Shown: piece by piece, positions 55,094-64,000 of the stretch
How positions within the stretch are numbered: position 1 is the stretch's first letter
Layout: the number at the start of each line of letters is the position of its first letter
Source of the DNA: Symsagittifera roscoffensis
Lineage: Eukaryota; Xenacoelomorpha; Acoela; Convolutidae
Direction of reading: 5' to 3'
Length of the DNA stretch: 64,000 bases
NCBI RefSeq assembly: GCF_963678635.1
Contig: NC_087064.1
Coordinates: forward strand, 46,733,346-46,797,345
Made by a program: the position numbers and the translations under genes
The notes under the pieces: model-generated
What the model was told of the DNA's origin: nothing
The model's input: only the letters and a program-made list of their open reading frames with translations
The model's database searches: none

Positions 55094-57566
55094 TTACAAG
55101 TTCAATGGCTTAGTATGTATTCCAACACAGAGTGTTTCCCTTTTCGGGTAAAAGTAACTGATCCTTAATAACCTTTCTTATCTTGTTCATATGTTCCGAC
55201 CAAACCTTTGGGTGTTTTGAATCGACGATTCGTTGACTTCAAATTGATAGCTTCATCAAGAACTTGTCTGTCTTTAGACATTGGCCTAATCCCAGAATCT
55301 TCTAGCGTTCTTTTTATCTTCTTTGATTAATCCAGATTCTCGTTTATCATGCTTTTTAAAACAGCGCAGCCTGTACGTGGTAAAAAACTTTTCTTTGAAT
55401 CAGCTATAAAGTCGTCTCAGTCATTTCGATGAATTTGTGTCCATTGACATTTTTTAGGTAATCTACAATCCTTCAAGCTCGCTTTGGCTAATGCTAGATA
55501 AAAAAAAGTCGGTATTCATCTCCAGTTCCTCAAATTTAATCTCATCACTCTACTTGTGGAAGAAATTGTAGTATAACTCCAACGTTCTAAGATTGGCATA
55601 CTGAAGAAACAAAAAGCCTAAAATTATTAGTTTTCTGTGTTCAATGGACAACTTCAATAGCTCTACTTCACAACGTTCAATCGTTTTAGAAAAAATCTTC
55701 TTTTCGGCATTTTTTTCATGTATTCTCCAATATCGTTTCGGCAGATGTCATAACTTTTAAAAATTGGAAGAAAATTTTGAATTGTGGACTTCAACTTGTC
55801 GGGAAGTATCGAATCATTTTGGAAATTGCCAAAAAGAGATCCGTTCTTTATTTGTTCAAATAAAGAATCAGTAGACAGAGGCTTTCTATAAATAAAATTT
55901 GTCCTGACATAATTCTTAACCAAAGAATTTGTTTCAAATCCCACGTGTCTTGAATAATGAAAAGCTTTTCTTTCATATACTCTCGTATCAACTCATTGAT
56001 TCCTCGCTTCATATTTTTCTTTTCAATATCTTCATGGACGGGTTTCTTTGCAGGAGCAGAAGTGATTGTAGCAGCCCTTAGCTTCAATTACTGTTTTACA
56101 ATGATCGCATCAGCCATCAACATGGAAACAATCAATTTTTTTATGCTTTCCGGTTGAGCACTTATGCTTTTCGTATGATTACATTCTAGTCGTAATTCTT
56201 GATAGAAGGACATAACCATGTTCTCAAAATTTCTTTTTCAGTTTTTTTTTCTCGCCTTGAATTGTTCAGTTTTAGAGTCAAAATCCCATAAAATGCGGTC
56301 GCCGTCTCCTGACACATTGAGAATGGATATAATTGGCTAGTATCAATTCCTACAATTGTTTTGCAAACTTTTGACAATTTACGAATACAAACTGGATCGA
56401 CAACAACTTTTCGACAACAAAAAGAACTATTGATGGATTACCAACAGTCTCTTCTCTGTTTTCTCACATAAAAATTTGTCACCTGCTTATTTTGGGTAGA
56501 ATTTGTGATTTGTCATTTTGTGTAAGCAGATATTTAAATGATTGGGAAGCCTGCATCCTAGTTTCAGCATGTTGATTCCCTTATCACGGTAAAACTTTAT
56601 CATTTTTTGAAATTTTTCCTGAGTAGGAACAACATCTTTGTTTTTATACCATCTTAAGAACTCTGTGAAAACAAACAAGTTGTGTTGTTCCTAGATGCTT
56701 TTAAAATAAGAGTAACTTTCGAAAATGGTTTGCAGAATTGATTGAATTGGTAGCTTTTTCAACCTACTTTTATGACCAACACAATCATTAACTAATACAA
56801 TCAATTAACTAACACAATCAATTAACTAACACAATTAACTAACACAATCAACTAACACAAACCAACACAATCATTAACTAACACAATCAATTAGGCAACC
56901 ATTGAAATATTTTTCTAGGGATTGTTGTTTCTCAGCTCAGTTAAAAAGGCTTCATTTGAAGGCTATTCCGTACAGTCAAGCTTGTCTGGCTGTCCAACTT
57001 TTCTTAGGAAAAAAGTTTTTGGTTTCACTTGCTTTACAGGCTTTCCGAAACAAATTCAATGTTGTTGCTTCTCCCATAAACTTCATTATATCACGAAACT
57101 GTACATCTCCAATTTTGAAGAACATGAAATCCTTTGCCTGTTTGAACTTTGTTGGTTCAATTTCTCGGTCACATATAAGGTACGGGATCAAATAACATTT
57201 CTGAAGGTTCAGATTCTATCTCCCGTTATTGAATCTGAAAGGGCACAGTACAACATAGCGTTCTGAATGCTGTTTTAAGTCAATCAGCTGTTTTCTTTTT
57301 TAATTCTCAAGAATTTTGGAGACATATCATCTTCCTCGCCATCCTCAACACATTGCACTTTCATCTTCATGCCCGAAGACTTGTAGTTTTTTAATTGAAG
57401 TTCTAGCCTTGTGTTTTTCAATGATCTTTTCGATCGATCATAAACATTGTTTTCAATTTCTTGAAATTTGTTTCTCATTTGTACTTTGCTTTTTTCAGCC
57501 AGAAGTTTCAATTACTAGGAGTTCTGGATCATTTTCACACAGGAAAATTGGATCACCTTGTAGATC
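55094..57566 (-). pseudogene. Protein-primed family-B DNA polymerase relic, copy A (Maverick/Polinton type)
   Basis: Segments of a DNA polymerase B of the kind carried by Maverick/Polinton elements, in broken frames. At 57,191-56,976 I read VQFRDIMKFMGEATTLNLF and ETKNFFPKK. At 56,678-56,487 I read FLRWYKNKDVVPTQEKFQ and RLPNHLNICLHK. At 56,087-55,848 there is a conserved TSAPAKKPVH block. Near 55,590-55,500 lies LELYYNFFHK followed by FEELEMNTDFF, motif C with its first catalytic Asp changed to Asn. The tail ends at a TAA at 55,094. About 90 bp present in copies B and C near 55,310 is missing here. No integrase, ATPase or capsid gene of such an element is in the window. Confidence 0.72.
56770..56893 (+). 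repeat. Short tandem repeat, about 15-bp unit
   Basis: TAACTAACACAATCAAT recurs with small changes over about 120 bp. It lies inside DNA polymerase copy A and interrupts it. Confidence 0.8.
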
Positions 57567-60500
57567 GTGATTGATCCAACAGAAGTTTCTTCAGATACCT
57601 CATTTTCATTATCGGAAACACTACTCGCTCCATCAACACCTTCAACCACCGGTCAAACATCATCAACTACATTTCCAACAAACTTTTCAAGTCACCTAGA
57701 CGACAAAAACCGTGAACTACAAGGTACAAGTTAAACTTTAGGCTTAGATTGTAACTCCTTTGTAGCAGCCCATGAACTTTTTCACAAAACCTTGATAGTA
57801 ATCGACTCCATAATTGGTCACTGAACGGGCTACAATATAGAAGAAAATCATGAAGACAATCAGGAATATAATATTCAAATACTTTCACACCAAAACTTTA
57901 CTATCAAGTTTGAAAAAACGGTAATAATAAACACTTCAGTACATCATCCATTACCTTTGCCTCCACCAACCAGATTTCACCGTTAAATCTTTAACCCTCC
58001 ATTTATCACAACCAAACATTTAGTTAAAAATCACAGATATAAAAAATACCAAAGGTTATATAAATTTTTGAAATCGTTTTTCATGACTATGGTACATATG
58101 TATCTTGTAATATTTTTCTCAATAAAACCTTTTCTCTCTTAGTACTTATTGAACCCATAAATCACAAGAACTTTTCCTCCGAACCGGACCACAAGATCTC
58201 CTTGTTACACATCGTGGTTGTGAAGATCACCAAGAAAAAACAATACTTAAATACGCAATTAAGCAAGCCACACAATGTGAATTTGAACCACAAGATATTG
58301 AATCAACAATTTTAGTTGCTACACTTTACTCCAAAGCCCGAGCCGCAAATCTAACAGGTTATAAAGTCACAGAAAAATTCTCTGAAAAGAAAGTACTTTG
58401 TTCACGAGTTTCAAATCGAAACAAGAAAACCCTCAATCAGGAATCGTTTTTACCAAAATAACATAGAAAGAATATTACATCTAGACACCGAAGATTGTAA
58501 AAATGAACTGAAACTTTCAAAAAAATTACAAATAAAGACGAAAATTGTAAATTAGTAAAGTTTTCCGAGACTCTGCAAACCAAGCACAACTCAAACACTA
58601 CCAAGGTCATATCCAACTAGACAGCAATTTTCCTCATCATGACAAACATTCAATAAGACGTTCAATTTATGATTCACATGATACAAACTGAATACCTCAC
58701 ATTGGAAAAAAAATCCAGCCACCGAAAAATAATTGTTTTTAGTTAAAAATTTTTGCTAAAAAAAAGTACAATTAAAACGAGATTTAAAAGACGATACTAC
58801 AATTTATCTAGGAATTCGCTTACCTTGTAAAAAGATTAAGGATATTGCAATCTCACTACACGAAAGCAGGCAACCATAGTTTGGTTCTCTGAAGACACAT
58901 GTACAACATTTCAAGTCATTAAAATCCACGCCAGAATGATAAAATTCCACAAAAATATTTCATAGAGCCCATACTCTTTTGAGAAAAATAAACCCAGACC
59001 AAATATGGTCAAACCCAAGTAAAAATAATACATGGTTTTGAAAATAAACTAACACGTTTTCAAATTTACTCTGAAACTGAAGTAGCAAGCAAATGCCCCA
59101 AACCACTTTTCCGAACACAGTATTCAGAAATTCTGCCCAAATACGAGAAAAATGTTGACATGAAAAGAGGCACACTAATTCTTAACATGGCCGACTCAAA
59201 CAGAAATAGAGAAGACGAAAAATCTTAAATCCCGGTTTACATCTTACATCACAACGATTTATGAAAATAATGGAAACAATGGAGGAAAAACTTGTCCCGA
59301 AAACCAGGACAGTACTAGATTACAAGAACTATCACTAAATAATAATTTAAATTTTGGTGCAATAAATTACAAAATTCACTTCGATTTGAAGCTATACTAC
59401 ACATTAGGCAGAATTTTTCAAGAAATATCACTCTGCGAACTAGAAACACTACATCATTTATGTGAACTAGAACGAAGACAAATACTACACTATCTGGCTT
59501 CTGCATTACGTACAACAACTTAAGCAGAATACCTCTTATCAGGCAACCGCTATAACTTCAAAGATTACGAAGCAAATTTCAATAATTTATGTTCTCGAAG
59601 ACAAAAGATGCAACCAACGCATACCTATTTTTCATAAAAACAAAGTAGATTCTGTAGATACCCAATCATACCGAACAAATTGTTGGGATACATATGTCTC
59701 ATGTGGATCTAAAAATAGCCACAATATCGTACAGCTTAACCCAAACGAAGATAAATTTTTTCTTCTGACTCCATACCGGGATTCAATGCCACCTCTAAAG
59801 AAATTCTCACCTGAAAGCATACGCGCAATAGCTCGCAACCAAAATATAGATCTACTTTCATTAAGCATATATTCCAAATCAAATTGACAACATCACATTT
59901 GAACAAAAACAGTTTCAAGAATTTCTCTCTAAAATGGATGCAATCCAAAGACAATCAATCGATCAAGTTCTACAAAAACTAGCTGAAACAGCAGGTTTTT
60001 CAGGCATCTACCGACAAGACCACAGTGGATAAAAAAAGACATTGAAGACCATAAATACCTAAATGAGGAAAAATATTGCCCAAAGGATATTTCACCAATC
60101 AATATTTTTAGTTTTTTAAATATCAAAACCGACTTCCTTTGCATTTCTAGGATGGCCCTACTATATCTTAGAAAGATCGAACTTATTAAACGGAATGTTT
60201 AATTTTGTAGCATTTGGATTTCTCCGCTCACTAACCAAAAGAATCTATACCGCATGCGCAAAACATACACAAGTCAATAGACAAGCTAGCGTAACACGAA
60301 ACTTATTCGCAGAAATTTTGAGAATCTTTTCATCTTCAATTCACAAAATTTTCTTGAGGCACAAATTAACGAATTCAATAAAAAAAACTGTCTAACAGTT
60401 TTTTTTTGTATTCGCCAAAAATCAAACTTATTTGATACTCCAAAAGACAATACAAATACTACACATACAGCACCACACATATCAATAATTCCACAAGTTT

Positions 60501-61156
60501 ACAGAAAAACACTTTTGACCACCGAGTTGATATTACATACTAGTAACTAAAAACGTAGCCCTATATCTCATATAGCACTCCGAAAAACCACTTTTGACGA
60601 TACATACAAACAAATTGTTGAAAAACCGTAAAACTTAATTTTTCGTTTTCAAAACAATCACCTTTGTAGCCCACATTGAGTCGCCAAGATGGATCCCTCA
60701 ACCGTTTATTTTCCTATCCACCTAATCTCTAACGCCAGGATTACCCTCCTTACAGTTTCAGACCTCATCTCTTGCCCCACCCAATTTTCTTCTTAATTGC
60801 CACGCATGGACTCAGATGACTCAAACCAAACAGTTTTAAGACAATTACGAATTTTGTCCACTCAGAAGTTGAAACTACCGATGAATTCCTTGACTCCAAA
60901 CCCAGTCCCACTAATTCTTTCTTACCACGTTTTCAACCCATAGCCCTGTTAAAACCTTTTTTTCCCGCTTTCTCGCAGACTGATGCTACCTCTATAATTT
61001 CCCCTTTCTCAAGCAATGCACCCGATGTACGAAGCCTTATCAAAGATGACAGTAAAATATGTTGGTGGTAATAAGGGAGGAGGTAGGGGGTGTGCTTGGT
61101 GACCCTTACGTTTTAAAATAGGAAAAAGAGCATCCAGTCACCCACCTAGGTATTAA
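57567..61156 (+). pseudogene. Retroelement 3' region, copy 2 (longer copy, possible env-like ORF)
   Basis: Direct duplicate of 52,706-54,716: 57,569-58,115 matches 52,706-53,245 and 59,686-61,156 matches 53,259-54,716. The extra 1.57 kb (58,116-59,685) carries decayed coding text on the plus strand, for example YLLSGNRYNFKDYEANFNNL near 59,530. The frame 60,195-60,395 (FGFLRSLTKRIY) looks like a hydrophobic segment followed by a basic tail. An env-like protein is possible but not shown. Confidence 0.4.
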
Positions 61157-61660
61157 AATAGAGAAATATATTCACTATCTTAAAGCATGGTTAGATCGGG
61201 CGCTAAAAATTTTAGAAACTTACCATCTTACCATCTCAAACCGCTGGCAAATTCTATAACCTAATCTAATTTTTGGGAAATCTATTCTCTATCTTAATAC
61301 CTAGGTGGGTGACTGGATGCTTTTTCCCCCTTTTAAAACATAAGGGTCACCAAGCACACCCCTACCTCCTCACTGATCACCACCAACATATACTACTGTC
61401 ATCTTTGATAAGGCTTCGTTCATCGGGTGCATTGCTTGAGAAAGGGGAAATAATAGAGGTAGCATCAGTCTGCTAGAAAGCGGAAAAAAAAGTTTTAACA
61501 CGGTTATGGGTTGAAAACGTGGTAAGCAAGAATTAGTGGGACTGAGTTTGGAGTCAAGGAATTCATCGGTACTTTCAACTTCTGAGTGGTTAAAATTCGT
61601 AATTGTATTAAAACTGTTTGGTTTGAGTCATCTGAGTCCATGCGTGGCGATTAAGAAGAA
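60787..61660. repeat. Palindrome 1, arms of about 370 bp
   Basis: The left arm 60,787-61,156 (starting near CTTCTTAATTGCCACGCATG) and the right arm 61,294-61,660 are reverse complements with a few percent mismatch. The centre 61,157-61,293 is spacer S in reverse orientation. The arms are the end of the retroelement 3' region. Confidence 0.88.
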
Positions 61661-62190
61661 AAAGTTGAGAAACTGGAAATGGATACGGACTTTTTTTATC
61701 TAGCATTAGCCGAAGCGAGCTTGAAGGACTGTAGATTACCTAAGAAATTTCAATAGTGACAAATTCATCGAAATGACTGAGACGACTTTATAGCTGATGC
61801 AAAGAAAAGCTTTTTTTATCACATACAGGCTTCGCTGTTTCAAAAAGCATAATAAACGAGAACCTGGATTAATCAAAGACAAATTTTGTTGTACTTGAAT
61901 GTTGTGCTTGTGCAGCAAGACGTTTTGCTGCTATGACCGTAAGAATGAAAAATTCACATTAGTAGCAAGGACTCAAAAAAAGAACGCTAGAAGATACTGG
62001 GGTTAGGCCAATGTCTAAAGACAGACAAGTTCTTGATGAAGCTATCACATTAGTGTCAACGAATCGTCGATTCAAAACACCCAAACATTTAGTCGGAACA
62101 TATATACAAACTAAGAAAGGACTCAGTTACTTTTACCCGAAAAGAGAAATACTTTGTGATGGAATACATACTAAGCCATTGAACTTGTGA
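61661..62190 (+). pseudogene. Family-B DNA polymerase relic, copy B (C-terminal fragment, inverted)
   Basis: The left arm of palindrome 2. It starts with EKLEMDTDFFYLALAE, so motif C with both Asp residues (61,682-61,690) is intact, unlike copy A. It continues in shifted frames to a readable C-terminus from 61,981 (VRPMSKDRQVLDEAI, KKGLSYFYPKRE) ending at a TGA at 62,188-62,190. Only the last part of the polymerase is present. Confidence 0.72.
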
Positions 62191-63331
62191 ATGTGTTGTA
62201 TAGACTGTAGTAAAACTCAAAACAATGCAATGATTAAAAACATTCAAAAGTTTTTTCTTCTAATTTTACACTTCTAAATTAATAGTTTACAGTAATTAGT
62301 TTTTTTTCTGAAAATTTTATTTTTCTTTGAAATTTCCGTAGGTTTCAGTTTTTTCGTTCAATTTATATTCAAATGGTTCAGCACAATAAAAAAAATCTAT
62401 CTTATTATCTCGATTGATCTTTACTATTACATAGAGAAATCTATTCACTATCTTAAAGCATAGTTAGATCGGGCGCCAAAAACTTTAGAAATTTACCATC
62501 TTTCCATCTCAAACCGCTGGCAAATTCTATAACCTATCTTATTTATGAGAAATCTATTCTCTATGTAATAGTAAAGATCAATCGAGGTATTAATATTGAT
62601 TTTTAGTTTTGTTCTGAACCAATGGATTATAAATTGAAAGAAAAAAAACTCAAACCTACGGAAATTTTAAAGCAAAAAAAAATTTTCAAAAAAAAAAAAC
62701 TATTTACTGTAAACTGTTAATTTAGAAGTGAAAAATTAGAAGAAAAAAGTTTTGAAAAATTTTAATCATTGCATTGTTTTGAGTTTTACTACAGTCTATA
62801 CAACACATTTACAAGTTCAATGGCTTAGTATGTGTTCCATCACAAAGTATTTCCCTTTTCGGGTAAAAGTAACTGAGTCCTTTCTTAGTTTGTTCATATG
62901 TTCCGACTAAATGTTTGGGTGTTTTGAATCGACGATTCATTGACACTAATTTGATAGCTTCATCAAGAACTTCTCTGTCTTTAGACATTGGCCTAACCCC
63001 AGGATCTTCTAGCGTTCTTTTTTTGAGTCCTTGCTACTTAATGTGAATTTTTCACTCTTACTGTCATAGCAGCAATACGTCTTGCTGCCCAAGCACAACA
63101 TTCAAGTACAACAAAATTTTTCTTTGATTAATCCAGGTTCTCGTTTATCATGCTTTTTGAAACAGAGCAGCCTGTATCAGGTAAAAAATTTTTTCTTTGC
63201 ATCAGCTATAAAGTAGTCTCAGTCATTTCGATGAATTTGTGACCATTGAAATTTCTTAGGCAATCTACAATCCTTCAAGCTCGCTTCGGCTAATGCTAGA
63301 TAAAAAAAAAGTCCGTATCCATCTCCAGTTC
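61670..63331. repeat. Palindrome 2, arms of about 770 bp
   Basis: The left arm 61,670-62,433 and the right arm 62,562-63,331 are reverse complements with scattered differences; both hold the end of the DNA polymerase gene. The centre 62,434-62,561 is spacer S in the same orientation as in palindrome 1. Confidence 0.88.
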
Positions 63332-64000
63332 CTCAAAATTAATCTTATCACTCTAATTGTGGAAGAAATTGTAGTATAAATCCAACGTTCTAAGTTTGGC
63401 ATATTGAAGAAAAAAAGCCTAAAATTATTGGTTCTCTATGTTCAATGGTCGACTTCAAGCTCTACTTCACAACGTTCAATCTTTTTAGAAAAAATCTTCT
63501 TTTCGGCATTCTTTTCATGTATTCTCCAATATCGTTTCGGCAGATGTCATAACTTTTAAAAATTGGAAGAAAATTTTGAAGTGTGGACTTCAACTTGTCG
63601 GGAAGTATCGAATAATTTTGGAAATTGCCAAAAAGAGATCCGTTCTTTATTTGTTCAAATCAAGCATCAGTTGACATAATTCCTAACTAAAAAATTTGTT
63701 TCAAATTGCTCCCACCACTCACAATCCCACGTGTATTGAATAATGAAAAGATTTTTTTTCATATACTCTCGTATCAACTCATTGATTCCTCGCTTCATAT
63801 TTCCCTTTTCAATATCTTCATCCGACAGAGATGGACGGGTTTCTTGGCAGGAGCAGAAGTGATAGTAGCAGCCCTTAGCTTCAAATACTGTTTTACAATG
63901 ATCGCATTAGCCATCAACATGGAAACAATCAATTTTCTTATGCTTTCCGGTTGAGCGCTTAGGTTTTTCGTATGCCCACATTCTAGTCTCTTTTCTTGAT
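62809..64000 (-). pseudogene. Family-B DNA polymerase relic, copy C (cut by the window end)
   Basis: The minus strand from the window end to a TAA at 62,809-62,811. It shows TSAPAKKPVH near 63,850, then WDCEWWEQFETNF near 63,700, FEELEMDTDFF at about 63,300-63,330 (both Asp present), and the C-terminal KKGLSYFYPKRE. Stops and frame changes occur. It is homologous to copy A and an inverted duplicate of copy B over 62.8-63.3 kb. Confidence 0.72.

Noticed and set aside
52080-61156. A firm call of an env gene for Gypsy-B
   Set aside because: Position fits, but no signal peptide, cleavage site or fusion motif could be read with confidence in the decayed frames.
1-64000. Host protein genes, tRNA or rRNA
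   Set aside because: No open frame outside element remains shows recognisable host content, and I saw no tRNA-like or rRNA-like sequence.

Overview
The window is metazoan, AT-rich, and made almost entirely of transposable-element remains; I found no convincing host gene, rRNA or tRNA. The mix (Ty3/Gypsy, BEL/Pao, a MULE-type transposase, short MITE-like elements and a protein-primed family-B DNA polymerase of Maverick/Polinton type) suggests an invertebrate, but the sequence alone does not fix the phylum. Almost every coding region is broken by stops and frameshifts, so most entries are pseudogenes.

Layout. 1-1.3 kb: tail of a BEL/Pao element (integrase, polypurine tract). 1.3-4.5 kb: dispersed repeats with G or C runs. 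4.7-8.8 kb: decayed Ty3/Gypsy element (here Gypsy-A; RT, RNase H, integrase). 9.2-10.2 kb: tandem repeat of about 480 bp. 11.2-12.5 kb: MULE-type transposase relic split by a 193-bp MITE. 13.8-14.6 kb: 198-bp satellite with a hairpin in each unit. 14.65-16.2 kb: element with 20-bp inverted ends and TA flanks. 18.4-19.3 kb and 43.7-51 kb: the two halves of an old plus-strand Ty3/Gypsy copy (Gypsy-B), split by the centrepiece of the window.

The centrepiece is a 24.4-kb LTR retrotransposon on the minus strand (19,283-43,692). Its LTRs are about 0.91 kb with TGT...ACA ends. In transcript order it has a 3.2-kb leader full of a repeated CCGGATT-type motif, Gag with two CCHC knuckles, an aspartic protease, RT, RNase H, a long acidic linker, a DD35E integrase, an integrase tail with a GPF-like module, and a macro-domain-like module. 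A non-coding gap with a good 3' splice site follows, and then about 8.9 kb of accessory coding sequence in the env position. That accessory block starts with a coiled-coil plus SGNH-hydrolase protein and continues, after an ATGA overlap, in a chain of modules I cannot assign. It is far longer than a normal env. The copy is dead: I count about seven frame breaks and four in-frame stops in gag-pol. The last 6 kb of the accessory block has five in-frame stops and no frame change.

52-64 kb holds retroelement 3'-end sequence (possibly env-like) duplicated in direct orientation, next to three fragments of a protein-primed family-B DNA polymerase. Two large palindromes there (60.8-61.7 and 61.7-63.3 kb) share a nearly identical central spacer of about 130 bp.
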